Shown here piece by piece: positions 12,074-23,245 of a stretch of 64,000 nucleotides of DNA (position 1 is the first letter of the stretch; each line of letters begins with the position of its first letter). Below the pieces are notes generated by a model that was not told the DNA's origin, made no database searches, and saw only the letters and a program-made list of their open reading frames with translations. The stretch covers positions 13,714,336 to 13,778,335 of the forward strand of contig NC_083340.1 in assembly GCF_019175385.1 (NCBI RefSeq), read 5' to 3'. The position numbers and the translations under genes were made by a program. Origin of the DNA: Lycium barbarum (Eukaryota > Streptophyta > Magnoliopsida > Solanales > Solanaceae).

Positions 12074-12799
12074 TGTTCACCCCGGATTCGGGTAATCAAT
12101 TAAATTTATAGGTGGGTATAGGATATGTGCTTTGTTCTTGATGTGTGCTAGACAAAGAAAACAAAATATTTGAAGGTTCTTTGGTAGAACGGCTAATGAC
12201 GACAGTTGGCTAGCGATACAAAGGTTTGTGAGCAATGTATGATACTTGATGGATGAAATGCAATAATTACAATAACAGGCGGCCTTGGCCGAATTAAATG
12301 ATGAAAGAATTTGTATATAAGAGTTCTTCTATTACAAATGTTCTTGGAAAGTAAGAAGAGCCAACCCCCTTAAGGGAGGTGGATATACCCTATTTATAGC
12401 AGTGAGCCCATGGGCCTCATACAATATGAATTAATAAAATAGCAATAAAAAGGACAGCCCCTGCACGGATTTGGTGGGATTGGACTGACGGCGCCGCCTG
12501 ACACACGCATAGTTGGTAGCCGACCATGATGTGACACCACTGATGCGCTTCAGCAACGGTCATAACGGACCAACGAATACACGGGCAAACGGTTGTCCGG
12601 ATCAACGGTGATGAACCCTCGGGAAGAGTCACCGAACCATCGGTGGCATAGAGACCGGGCCAAATGGCGCCTCTGCTCAGCTTCGATTAAAGCGCTTATC
12701 TGGAAAGGTGTGAACCCCCTCGTGCGAACTCCCGGCCCTTTTCTTCCTCCGATCCATAGTTTCTCCGGATTGACTCATATCCGGTTTTTATCGTATACA
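12074..12799 (-). repeat. 5' LTR of the Tat element
   Basis: On the minus strand this reads TGTATACGG...GGTGAACA. It pairs with 1879-2604 at the same length. It contains the element's TATA box and is followed inward by the primer-binding site. The 5-bp duplication GTCTC adjoins it at 12800-12804. Confidence 0.93.
12390..12399 (-). promoter_or_regulatory. LTR TATA box (Tat element)
   Basis: The minus strand reads CTATAAATAG, a textbook plant TATA box, roughly 400 bp into the 5' LTR. The same motif is kept in the 3' LTR at 2195-2204. It probably drives the genomic RNA. Confidence 0.65.
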
Positions 12800-12804
12800 G
12801 TCTC

Positions 12805-13447
12805 TAGTCATAACAAAATGTCTGAGGGAGAGAGAGTTAATACTCACTGCGCATATGCACTCTTTTACGAGAAAATCTTCAAGTTCACGCACATTTGTAA
12901 CATCCTAACTCCAGGATAAGTAGATCATATAGACACTCCTGCAAAGCAGAAAGGGTTTATTGTTTGCATTGACTCTAATAACAAGGCTCATCAGCACAAG
13001 GAGCCATTCAAGTAGTCTGAGTGAACATCATTCTCAAAGGTTTTACTTTATGAATAGGGTTAGTTGTGAAGTAACAAAAAAATGAAACGGAAAAAATGTG
13101 AAAAACTCGTAACATAAAACATAAATTTTATTCTTTTCCATTGAAAGAGCTGCACTTAATAGATTTGGTAATCATGCAAGTTACCGGAAAACATCACAAA
13201 TAATATGATATGCAACGCTGCTGACATTGAGAAGCGCGCATAGAACCAAGTATCCCAATATTTACTTGGATAGTCCTCGAATATCAATTCCACAACCTCA
13301 GTAATTTGCTACTCTATTGTTTCTTATTACTTTCTTCCCTCCTTTTCTGGTATATTGACTTAGTTTAAAAGTGATCTACCATCGATAAGCTACAAATTTT
13401 ATTTCTAAATTTGTTGAACTAAGTAGAGGTAGTTTTGTCAATAATTA
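12805..13447. other. AT-rich spacer, no gene seen
   Basis: This is the outer flank of the Tat element. I found no open frame with codon character, no RNA gene and no repeat ends. Confidence 0.5.
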
Positions 13448-13643
13448 AGAGCCCGTTTGGATTGGCTTATAAGTTGCTTATAAGCTGTTTTCAGCTTTTT
13501 TGAGTGTTTGGCTGGCCAGCTTAAAGTCATTTTGTGCTTAAAATAAGCTCAAAAAAATAATTGGGCCCATTTGACTTAGCTTATTTAAAGCAGCTTATAA
13601 ACTGAAAACAGCTTATAGGCATAAGCCCATCCAAACAAGCTCT
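13448..13643. mobile_element. hAT-like MITE
   Basis: The left end AGAGCCCGTTTGGATTGGC and the right end GCCCATCCAAACAAGCTCT are inverted repeats with few mismatches. The 196-bp interior is itself partly palindromic (agcttataagctgtttt). It has no coding capacity. This end sequence is common among plant hAT MITEs. The flanking 8-bp duplication is not clear. Confidence 0.7.
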
Positions 13644-14686
13644 AAAAAATAAAGAAAATTTAGTAGCTGCCTTCTTGAAAAAGTCTGATTTAAGACCTCT
13701 CTCCTCCAAAGAATGTAAATTTTGATCCAATATATGCGCAACAATATCTGGTATAGAGGAAGAATATGGATGAGCTAGAGTTAACATTCAATCTGGAAAA
13801 CTCTGATTCAGTTCAACAGATTAAAATAGCTGGTAGGTATAAGCACTATATAGCCAATGGCCCTACATTTGATTAAACTAATTTTCGGACACGTGCAACT
13901 CATGCTAATTAGTACAAATAATTTTAAAATGTTATAATAAGTTTGCAATGAATTGCACCGAAATTGAAGAGAAAAAATACAAGCCCAAACCGATGAATGG
14001 TGAGCCTGTTCAACACATCATACAAAAATATATATTCGAATGATTATAAAGTAACACAGACATTAATTAAATAAAGAAATATAAGTTCTTGAAACTTATA
14101 AATGGTGATCCTATTTAGCGAATTCTACACCCAAAAAAAAAAAAAAACACGGCCCAAAGAAGTACTCAAACGCCTAATAGCTACAAACTTGTATCAAGGT
14201 GTTACAAGAATAAATCTCCTAATATTTGCAGGCATGAACCATACGCAAAGTATAAACTTCGTACTAAGCGGATATTCATCTGTCCACATAAATTTCTCAT
14301 AATAAAGCCTCTTCAATATATATTTTATCTCAGCAATATACACAACAAAATAATACTAATAAAGAGAAAACGTGGATCTTTGGAGTACAATAATAAATTT
14401 CGACGGAACAGATAACCATCTCATGAAAATATAATAACACTAATATTTTAATTTCGGTGTGTTTAGAACACGTCTTGATCCAGTGAAAATTGTGAGGCAC
14501 TTGCCTTTACTTAATTTCTCGACCTTGTGAAAACTGCAAACTTGTTTAGTCGAATGAATCTCCAACCAGCTTGCTAGAAGATTTAGAAGATCCGTATTCG
14601 CGTCTTTAGGCATTCCTTTTGTACTATAAATTATTGGAATACCATGAGAATGTCCAATACTTCAACAACTTATTTGGAAGATAGAT
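13644..14686. other. AT-rich spacer, no gene seen
   Basis: This is AT-rich DNA with an A-run near 14133-14147. I see no gene or element ends before the MULE begins. Confidence 0.45.
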
Positions 14687-14766
14687 GAGTCCGACGCCAA
14701 AATGGTTTCTTTTTAAAGCTAATAGACAAAAATAACATCTCTTTTTTTTATACCAAAATGGGTATT
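14687..14766 (+). repeat. MULE left terminal inverted repeat, outer part
   Basis: These 80 bp match the reverse complement of 30510-30590. The copia element interrupts the repeat; its inner part resumes at 18836. Confidence 0.8.
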
Positions 14767-14999
14767 TACTGCGGTATAATATCTTTATATTATTTGATAT
14801 TATTTGGTAGCATATTTGTAGGGAGATAATTACCATATATTAGTTAGTTTCCTTGTTTCACTAATTACCATATATTAGTTAGTTTTCTTGTTTCACTAGA
14901 ATCTTAGTTTCCTTGTTTCACTAGGGTTCAAGATTGTATCCTATATATATTCTCTCTTGGTGAATGAATGGAATAAGTCAAGACTGTATAGTTTCTACA
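14767..14999 (+). repeat. 5' LTR of the copia element
   Basis: It is 37 bp longer than the 3' LTR, because of a 35-bp tandem duplication (attaccatatattagttag..., about 14826-14895) and two extra bases in a TA run. It ends TTTCTACA directly before the primer-binding site. Confidence 0.87.
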
Positions 15000-15009
15000 T
15001 GGTATCAGG
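15000..15009 (+). other. Primer-binding site (copia), initiator-Met tRNA type
   Basis: TGGTATCAGG adjoins the 5' LTR and matches the start of the plant initiator tRNA-Met 3' complement, TGGTATCAGAGC, for nine bases. Confidence 0.8.
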
Positions 15010-15593
15010 CCACACGTTTTTTTTTCTTCTCTTCATCGTAAATTTCCATGGCCGGTGACGCCGTACCTCCTCCACCACCACCCAAAATTAAGTCTAATTC
15101 TCCCTATTTTCTCGGCCATCAAGACCGACCCGGGGACTATATCACGCCTACTCGTTTCAAGGGCGCATCAAATAACGCTGCCGTCGGTCAGCACTTTACT
15201 TCCGATCAATGGAAGGCTATTACGGGATTTTTTGGTAATGCTACAATTCCCGAAAATCGCTTGAATGGTAAGTTTGATGTTTTTTCTTGGATTATTGACA
15301 CTGGTGCTACTCATCATGTTACCGGTGAGAAATCTTGGTTGTTTGATGTCCATACTGTTGATTGTCCTATTGGTTTGCCTAATGGTGAAAAGGTGCTTAC
15401 TTCTTTGGAAGGTTTTGTTCGACTGTCAGATAAAGTCACCTTACATCATGTCCTTTATGTGCCTTATTTACGTTGCAACTTACTCTCCGTCCCCTAACTT
15501 ACTGATAATTTACATACTATTGTCTCTTTTAATTCTTATATGTGTGTTATTCATGACCCACTGAAGGAGCTGATTGGAACGGGAGTTAGGAGG

Positions 15594-15647
15594 GACGGAC
15601 TATACTATTTTAGCAAACCGGACGGACTATACTATTTTAGCAAACCG
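15594..15647 (+). repeat. 27-bp tandem duplication in integrase frame
   Basis: Two exact copies of a 27-bp unit add an in-frame repeat (GLYYFSKPD twice) just before the zinc domain. This looks like replication slippage. Confidence 0.85.
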
Positions 15648-16639
15648 GACGTGGTGCAACATGTGTCTACTGTCTTGGCAACGTCCGCATTGGAATTGTG
15701 GCATCGACGATTGGGGCATCCTTCCGAGAGAGTAGTTAAGTTGCTACCTCATGTCAGTAGTGATAAGAGAAGTTTAGCAAAGGATTGTGAAGTGTGTTTA
15801 CGTGCTAAGCATCCTAGAGACAAATTTCGTTTAAGTGATAATAATGCATCTAGAATATTTGAGAAAACACATTGTGATTTGTGGGGCCCATATCGCCATG
15901 TTTCGTCGTGTGGAGCTCGTTATTTTTTAACAATTGTTGATGATTTTTCCGGAGCTGTTTGGATTTACTTGTTGGTTGATAAAACAGAAGTGTTTCCGAT
16001 GTTTATGGTTTTTGTTGCTATGGTTGATCGACAATTTAATCAAACAATTAAAGTTGTACAAAGTGATAATGGTACAAAATTTAATTGTTTGATCGATTAT
16101 TTTTCCGCCACTGGTATTTTGTTTCAAACCTCTTGTGTGGGTACTCCGCAACAGAATGGGAGGGTAGAGAGAAAGCATAAACATGTGTTGAATGTTGCGA
16201 GGGCTCTCAGATTTCAGGCCAATTTGCCTATTTTTTTCTGGGGTGAATGTGTTCTTGCTGCATCTCATCTCATAAATCGTACCCCCACACCCAAATTGGA
16301 AAATAAAACACCTTTTGAAATTTTATTCAATAAACCTCCTTGTTTTGATGCTATTCGTACTTTTGGGTGTTTGTGCTTTGCTCATAATAAAAAAACTCAG
16401 GGTGACAAATTTGCTAGTCGGAGCAGAAAGTGTTTGTTTGTGGGATATCCATTTGGTAAGAAGGGGTGGCGATTGTTTGATCTTGATATGAAGGAATTTT
16501 TTTTCTCTCGTGATGTAAAGTTTGTGGAGGATGTGTTTCCTTTTGCTTGTCCGGAAGATGTTAATATTTCATCTAGTTTTTTTGATAAGGGTGCTGAAAT
16601 TGATCGTGATTTTATGGTGTACGGGGATGAATTAGGGGG

Positions 16640-16862
16640 CGAAGTTGATAGTTCAGAGGCTGCCGAGCAGTAGCCGCAAACCACTGCCCAACCAGCGCCT
16701 GCTGGCAGCCAGGCCGAGCTGCAGCCATCGGCCACTGTCCAGCCTGCTGGAAACCCAGCGCCAGCTGGCAGCGAGGCTGAGCGGCTGCCAACAGCCACTG
16801 CACAGCCCGCTGGGAACCCAGCGCCCGCTGGCAGCGAGGGGGGGGGGGCAGCAACACCATAC
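16640..16862 (+). repeat. GC-rich Pro/Ala/Gly hinge repeats in copia pol
   Basis: This is an abrupt GC-rich island in AT-rich coding DNA between integrase and RT. Imperfect units encode [17 protein letters not shown] repeats. It ends in a run of about 10 G, where the frame shifts. Confidence 0.75.
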
Positions 16863-18634
16863 CCCAGTCACGAATGTGGAAGGTGGCTTGGGGCGTGGTT
16901 TTCGGGAGAAATTTCCCTCTGTTGTGCTTCGTGATTATACGACACACTCAGTTTTTGCTAATAGTCTGTCCCCTACAACTCCTGTTAACAATCAATCCTC
17001 AGGTACTCCATATCCTTTGGCACACTATATTAATTGTGACAATTTTTCTGTAAATTATCGTAAGTTTCTTGCAGCTATTAATTCGGGTAAGGATCCTAAG
17101 ACCTTCAAAGAAGCCATGAAACACGAAGGTTGGAGACATTCAATGAAAGAAGAGATGCGTGCATTGGAAGACAATGGTGCATGGACTTTGGAACATCTTC
17201 ATCTGGGTAAGAAAGCACTTGGTAATCAGTGGGTGTACAAGACCAAGTTTTTGTCAAATGGAGATGTGGAATGGCTCAAATCGCGCTTGGTTGTGTTGGG
17301 AAATCATCAACAAGCGGGGATTGACTACAATGAAACTTTTGCTCCGGTCGCCAAGATGACTACTGCTCGAGCCTTCCTAGCCATTGCAGCATCCAAAAAT
17401 TGGGAACTTCACCAAATGGATGTTCATAATGCCTTTTTACATGGTGACCTTGATGAAGAGGTGTATATGAAGCTCCCTCCCGGGTTTGAAAGTCCAGATC
17501 CTGCGTTGGTGTGTCGTTTGAGCAAATCGCTGTATGGGTTGAAACAGGCCCCTAGATGTTGATTTGCAAAATTGGTGACTGCTTTGAAAGGGTACGGTTT
17601 CCTTCAATCTTATTATGATTATTCTCTTTTTACATTTACTAGAGGGAATATTCAGATTAATATCTTGGTTTATGTGTATGATCTTATTATTTCTGGGAAT
17701 GATTCAGCTGTACTTGCAACTTTTAACGCCTATTTGAGTGATTGTTTCAAAATGAAAGACCTTGGGTCTCTCAAATATTTTTTGGGTATTGAAGTAGCTC
17801 GTAGTTCATCAGGGTTGTTTTTGTGTCAACGCAAGTATACTCTTGATATTATCTCTGAAGCAGGATTGTTAGGTGCAAAGCCAAGTGGGTTCCCTATTGA
17901 GCAAAATCATAAACTTGGCCTTGCAAATGGAGATTTGTTGTCGGATCCGGAGGTCTACCGTAGATTAGTCGGGCGTTTGATTTATTTGGGGGTCACTCGA
18001 CCGTACTTGGCATATTTTGTTCATATTTTGTCTCAATTCATGCAAGAACCCCAGATTGAACATTGGGAAGCGGCCTTACGAGTGGTCCGTTATTTGAAAG
18101 GCACACCAGGACAGGGTATTTTATTACGTGCCGACAGTGAGTTGACTTTGCAGGGATGGTGTGATTCTGATTGGGCGGCTTGTCCGCTTACTCGTCGTTC
18201 GTTGACAGGTTGGCTAGTCTTTCTAGGTCAATCTCCCATCTCTTGGAAGACAAAGAAGCAGCACACAGTTTCTAGATCTTCTGCAGAGGCTGAATATAAG
18301 TCCATGGCTGCGGTCATTTGTGAGTTGAAGTGGCTGAGAGGTCTGTTGTTGAGTTTAGGTATACAACATCCCAAGGCGATCAAATTGTTTTGTGATAGTC
18401 AGCCCGCTTTGTACATCGCAAAAAATCCGGTTTTCCATAAACGAACAAAGCACATTGAGGTATATTGTCACTCTGTTCGTGATGCAATTAATGAAGGTTT
18501 GATTTCTCCGTCACACGTTTCAACATCTTCACAATTGGCAGACATTTTTACCAAAGCTCTCGGCAAAACTCAGTTTGATTTCTTGCTTTCCAAGTTGGGC
18601 ATTTTTTATTCTCATGCTCCAACTTGAGAGAGGG

Positions 18635-18830
18635 TATTGCGGTTTAATATCTTTATATTATTTGATATTATTTGGTAGCATATTTGTAGGGAGATAATTA
18701 TCATATATTAGTTAGTTTCCTTGTTTCACTAGGATCTTAGTTTCCTTGTTTCACTAGGGTTCAAGATTGTATGCTATATATTCTCTCTTGGTGAATGAAT
18801 GGAATAAGTCAAGATTGTATAGTTTCTATA
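18635..18830 (+). repeat. 3' LTR of the copia element
   Basis: It starts TATTGCGG after the purine run GAGAGAGGG (18626-18634, the polypurine tract) and ends TTTCTATA. It matches the left LTR apart from the 35-bp duplication and scattered substitutions. Confidence 0.87.
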
Positions 18831-18835
18831 GTATT

Positions 18836-19020
18836 TCGTGGGTTATCCAACGAAATACCCAAAAAATCACTATTCCGGTCCGGTAAAAAATAATTAACTG
18901 TCAGTTGCATTTTGCCACAAGTGCAGCGAAATGCAAACAAAATTTTTGTTTGCATTTCGCTACACTTGTGGTGAAATGTAACAAATATTTTTTTTTTGTA
19001 TTTCGTTCATATTCCATTGA
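18836..19020 (+). repeat. MULE left terminal inverted repeat, inner part
   Basis: The sequence resumes TCGTGGGTTATCC, exactly as in the right repeat read in reverse complement, and stays similar to about 19020 (tttcgttcatattcca). It has an extra palindromic block (18908-18978) that the right repeat lacks. Confidence 0.8.
18908..18978. repeat. Near-perfect long hairpin inside the MULE left repeat
   Basis: Arms of about 34 bp (cattttgccacaagtgcagc... and its complement ending ...cttgtggtgaaatg) pair with two or three mismatches around an A/T-rich centre. Each arm carries GCGAAATGCAAAC, a motif that recurs across the MULE. The right repeat has only one arm. Confidence 0.8.
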
Positions 19021-19334
19021 AACCACCCCCCCCCCCCCCTTTTTTACATCGTTGTGGTTTTAATTTTATTTTTTTGTACATTTCTGTTGGTTCAATCCGT
19101 TTTGACGAGCATTGAATGGTCACATCAAAATAATATCTTTTTCATTTAGTGACTTAATTTGCGATTTTTTTTTTTTACTTTTCTCCGTTTATAAATATTG
19201 TCCTATCTTTACCTATGGTATATCCTTCGTCTTCAATTTTCTTTTATCCATCTCATATCTTTCATATATTATTTTTCTCTTATCTGTTTCATATCCTTCA
19301 ACTTTTATTTTTTCTCTCATATATTTCATAAAAG

Positions 19335-22274
19335 ATGACGGAAACTCATGTTAAAGTGTATTTATTTTGGGGTGGTGAAGTTGTGTATGAAGCAGGTTCG
19401 GTTAGATATAGCCGTGGTCCTGAAATAGGCCAAAGGTTCCAATTTTCCTAAAATATGATCGTCTGTAACGCGTCTTAAGGAGTAAAATGTTCGTAAATGA
19501 TCTTGAACTTTCGGTGGTTATAACCGAACGATGTCCAAGTTCATTTACAGCCGATGGTTTACCAATTTATGGTGAGGTGCCAATTACGGACGATGAATCT
19601 TTATCGTCACTTCTTCGTTGTCCTGAGATTTTTAAAAATCACATATGCATAGCGGTGCTTGACATGTATGCTACAGTTCAACGCTCTACCCAGGTTGAAG
19701 TACCTACCGACAACGAGTTCGATTTTGGAGGTACTACCTATCTCCCAATTTTGAATATTGGTTTTTCAAGGGGTGTAGTTCAACAACAAACAATTGTAGG
19801 ATTTGGTAATCAGTCAAATGATACAACTAATTATGGTACACAGTATGATGGTTTGGCTTCAACGCACTATCATAACTTTGATTGGAGTGGGCAGAATTGT
19901 GAGACGGGTCGACCAAGTAATGCTACTACACAGTTGCATAATTGGAATTGTAATGTATGACACCCTTCACATCCAGGTCCAAGTGATTTGGACAGTGATA
20001 GGTAAATATAATCATATTTTGTTCACTTTATTCATGGATCGTATAATTGTGTTTGGCTTGTAAATTCTATGAATTTTTCTTATTTATAGGCATAACGATT
20101 TTGAAGATAACCCTACATTGACTTAGCTCACACAATTTGTGAGCAATAACGATTTAGCTAATGATATAATAAATGAGTCGGATAGTGATAGTCCATTAGA
20201 TCATGAAGGGATAGATGATGATAAATCATCTGCCGACGGTGACGATTCTGATGAAGATGTTGCGGCCCCCAGTGATCTTAGTGTTAATTATCATTCAAAT
20301 GTGATCCCATATTTGGATAATACAGAAGAAGTAGAACCGGAATATTTTGCATACATGAGAGATAACAGGTCTGTTGGGGCTGCACTTTGGAATTCCAGTA
20401 ATCCTAAAGTTATCAAATCAGGTTAGTTTGGTGTGACTAATTTTTTTTAATAATATATTATTTTTGAATCTTGTGATTTTAATTGGTGAAATTAGGAGTT
20501 GATATTTTTTCTTGTACATGCAAATAGGTATGTTATTTCACAGCAAGAAGCAAATGAAAGGTGCAGTGAGACTCTATAATATAGTCCACCAAAAAGAATT
20601 TAAAATGGATCAAGCCAAAGGTACATTTTGGAAGGTTATTTGCAGCAGCATGAGGAAGGTTGTAGTCGGATGATCCGTTTTTCGTTGATCGGAAGTGGTA
20701 TGTGGAAAGCAGGAAAAGTGATTGAGCCACACAATTGTGACACGGATGATTATACAGAGGATCATTTCAATTTGAATAGCAACATGATTGCTACTTCGTT
20801 GATACCATCTGTTATGATCAATGCACAAATTAGTATTAAGTTTGTTCAGGAAACTATAAAAAGGATCCATCACTATACTCCTAGTTATAGAAAAGTGCAA
20901 AAAGGGCGTAAGAAAGCTTTTGAGATGGTGTATGGTGTTTTCGAAGGTTCTTTTTGGGCATTTCCTCGATACATGGTTGCCCTAGAACATTTCAATGCGG
21001 GCACTATTGTTGAGTGGACACACGAGTCAACTACAATGCAAGGCGAACACATCTTCAAGTATCTTTTCTGGGCCTTTAAACCAAGTATCGATGGATTCAA
21101 ACGTTGCAGGCCGGTCATCTCAATAGATGACACCCATGTCTATGGTAAGTATGAGATGAAATTGTTGATTGTTGTTGGCATTGATGCAAACGGAAATATT
21201 TTTCCACTTGCATATGCTATAGTTGCATGTGAGAGCTATGAGTCATGGACTTGGTTTCTCAGTTTACTATAGAGACGTGTTGTTTGTGGTAGAAAAGGAA
21301 TTGGACTAATTTCTGATTGTCATCAAGGGATCTTGCAATGTGTAATGACACATGAATAGTTACAGCCATCCACCATACATCATAGATTTTGTGTTCGACA
21401 TTTGAAAAGCAACTTTAACAAAAAGTTTCTTAACTCTGATCTTGAGAAGCTAATGTGGTTGACTGCTACAAAGCACCAAAAGAAGAAATACCAAATGAGG
21501 ATGCAACAAATCAAAACTTTGTCACCTACAGCGCATATGTGGTTAAACGAGCTTCCGAAGGAAAAATGAACATTGTATAAGGACGGTGATTATAGGTGGG
21601 GGGTTATGACGACAAATGTCTTTGAGTCTTACAACGGTTTATTGAAGAAAGCCCGTGGATTGCCTATTACTGCCATGGTTTGCTTGACCTTTAAAAATCT
21701 TGTTGATCATTTTGTTAAAAGAAGCGCCCTTGCTGCTTTACTAATGGTAAATAAGAAGACTTGGCCGCCCGGTGTTGATAAGAAGTTCCGTGAATATTGG
21801 GATAGGGCCACCATGCACACTGATGTGATGAACTACAACACTGTGACTGGGGTCTTCGAGATTCTGATATTTGCACACAAAAGTAAGGGCGGAAATGTCC
21901 ATAAAGTCTCTGACAATGGAAAAAAGTGTTCGTGTGGGAAGTGGAAAAACTACCACATGTTATGTTCCCATGCAATTAAATTCTATCGGATCCGTAAAAT
22001 TTTGCCTAAGGACTATGTTAGCAAGTACTACAGTTGTAGGTATTACAAGCAAACATACAGTGGAAAGTTTTGTCCCTTGGGTGATGAGGCATATTGGCCT
22101 GCAAGTCCCTTCCGTGTAATTGCAAACACTGCATACGAGCGAACTTCTGGAGCCCAGAGAACAACTAGAAGGAGGAATGAAATGGATATTGCTCCTGCTC
22201 GCATGGCTAGGAGGTGCGGAACTTGCAGGCAAACCGGTCATAACAAGAATCGTTGCCCCAATCGTACTCAGTAG
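19335..22274 (+). pseudogene. MuDR-type MULE transposase, broken
   Basis: The start is ATG 19335 (VYLFWGGEVVYEAGSVRYS, a typical N-terminus of these transposases). Likely introns are 20002-20089 and 20422-20527, both GT-AG. The MuDR N-terminal domain covers about 20528-20860. The catalytic domain has IDDTHVYGKY (first Asp), LISDCHQGI (second Asp) and TTNVFESYNGLLKKAR (Glu). A SWIM zinc finger (CSCGKWKNYHMLCSHAI) and a CCHC knuckle (CGTCRQTGHNKNRC) close the protein. It would cut and rejoin MULE ends. Frameshifts near 19450 and 20640, and in-frame stops near 19468, 20126, 21270, 21358 and 21567, make it inactive. The terminal part from 21573 to 22274 is still open. Confidence 0.88.
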
Positions 22275-22532
22275 TTGTTGTTGCTTGTTTGTTGTTAGGT
22301 TTTTTCATGAGTTCTATGTTGTTGTTGTTATCTTATGTAATCTTTGTTATCTTATGTAATCTTCAATAATATGCTGTCATCCTTATTTTAAAATATGAAT
22401 GGTTCATATTGTGGAGTTTAATTTTCTCTTTAATTTAACAGTTATTGTTTGATAAAACTTACACAACACTTTATTGAATGAACATAAAATTACATTATAA
22501 TTGAAAATCAAAACACATAACACATAGTTGGT

Positions 22533-23078
22533 CTAAGGGCGTTCGTTAGGCATGTCATCATTCGATTTGTAAAGTTCGTGTGCTAAAACACTTGCTCTTT
22601 CATGTTCTATTAGCGTGCGATTTGTTGCTGCAGCTTGTTCTTCAGCGAGCTTAAGGATATAGTACCTACAACGTCTCACCAACATCTTATTATTCTCCTT
22701 TCGAATTTGTTTCACAGCTACCTCATATTCTACCATATCCCTGCGCTCCATCCACACAGAGAATCGACGTGGCTTGGGTGCCCCTAGTTGCTCAAGCTCA
22801 TTCATGAGCCTATTTGACTTATGGTACCTATGCTCCCATTCATGGTGTAATCCGCAGTAGTACTCACATGGATTTGATTTTTTCAGCATCCGAAAATCAT
22901 CTTCTTGTTCATCAAGCATGTGCGGGTTGTACATGTCCATCTCAAAATCATATGGATCCCATGTTCCCCAGTCGCTGTTGGGTGACTCTGAACTTGAGCT
23001 ATCATTCCTGTTTTCCGGGAATGCCCAAGCAAAGGGTGAGGAAGAGCTTCCAAGAGTGTTCTCTTTATTCTTCGACAT
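22533..23078 (-). CDS. Unknown MULE cargo protein A (about 181 residues)
   Basis: I do not recognise this protein. The frame is open from 23180, and I chose ATG 23078 (MSKNKENTLGSSSS) because the upstream part reads like leader sequence. The first third is Ser-rich and acidic. The rest is charged and helical: CGLHHEWEHRYHKSNRL, PKPRRFSVWMERRDM, then AVKQIRKENNKMLVRRC, and a Glu/Ala-rich end. It resembles the ORF at 25855-26232 in order and motifs (WEHRY/WNYRL; KQIRKENNKML/NRIREENNRML), so the two are likely paralogues. It has no stops and points away from the minisatellite toward the transposase 3' end. It could be a real MULE-encoded protein or a captured host gene fragment. Confidence 0.55.
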   Translation of the reverse strand: MSKNKENTLGSSSSPFAWAFPENRNDSSSSESPNSDWGTWDPYDFEMDMYNPHMLDEQEDDFRMLKKSNPCEYYCGLHHEWEHRYHKSNRLMNELEQLGAPKPRRFSVWMERRDMVEYEVAVKQIRKENNKMLVRRCRYYILKLAEEQAAATNRTLIEHERASVLAHELYKSNDDMPNERP

Positions 23079-23245
23079 TTTTTGGATAGTAAATGGATTG
23101 TAAATGCTCAGCGAAGCTTTTGGATAAGTTGCGAGCAAAACTAAAAAGATTGGCTCTTTATAATGTAAATTTTGTTGCATTTCGTTGCATATGCACCGAA
23201 ATGTAAAATAAAAAATTGGAGTAATCTAAGTTTATAAATAGCTTT

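Larger units (their letters stand above)
1879..12799 (-). mobile_element. Ty3/gypsy Tat-lineage LTR retrotransposon, decayed
   Basis: This 10.9-kb element is complete in outline and lies on the minus strand: 5' LTR at 12074-12799, primer-binding site, gag, pol, a gene on the opposite strand, polypurine tract, and 3' LTR at 1879-2604. GTCTC flanks it on both sides (1874-1878 and 12800-12804), a 5-bp target duplication. Both LTRs are 726 bp and differ at about 15 positions by hand count (about 2%), so insertion is fairly recent. Tat assignment rests on the VDPGSSANI protease style, a remnant of a second RNase H domain after the first, and the antisense accessory gene before the 3' LTR. Gag and pol carry several stops, frameshifts and a deletion, so this copy is not autonomous. 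Confidence 0.9.
15048..18627 (+). pseudogene. gag-pol of the copia element, broken
   Basis: The polyprotein starts at ATG 15048. Only a stub of gag remains (MAGDAVPPPPPP...); most of the capsid and the zinc knuckle are missing. Then come the protease (IIDTGATHHVTG), the integrase zinc domain (HRRLGHPSE...CEVC), the integrase core (CDLWGPY, VQSDNGTKF, GRVERKHKHV), the RT ([30 protein letters not shown]) and RNase H (DSQPALYIAKNPVFHKRTKH), ending at TGA 18625-18627. Stops at 15495-15497, 16671-16673 and 17560-17562 (after QAPRC, where Trp is expected) break it, along with a shift at a G-run near 16850. The RT active site reads YVYD instead of YVDD (17677-17679), so it is catalytically dead. Confidence 0.88.
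14767..18830 (+). mobile_element. Ty1/copia LTR retrotransposon inserted in the MULE left repeat
   Basis: The element is 4.06 kb, with a left LTR of 233 bp (14767-14999) and a right LTR of 196 bp (18635-18830). GTATT lies on both sides (14762-14766 and 18831-18835). The right MULE repeat gives the sequence before insertion and confirms these borders. It also shows that the outermost bases of the LTR are TA rather than TG, with about 1 bp of ambiguity. Gene order protease, integrase, RT, RNase H is that of copia. The short LTRs suggest an Ale/Retrofit-like lineage (tentative). Confidence 0.88.

Noticed and set aside
14678..14686. Nine-base target duplication of the MULE
   Set aside because: It matches the other flank at only 5 of 9 positions, so I do not claim it.
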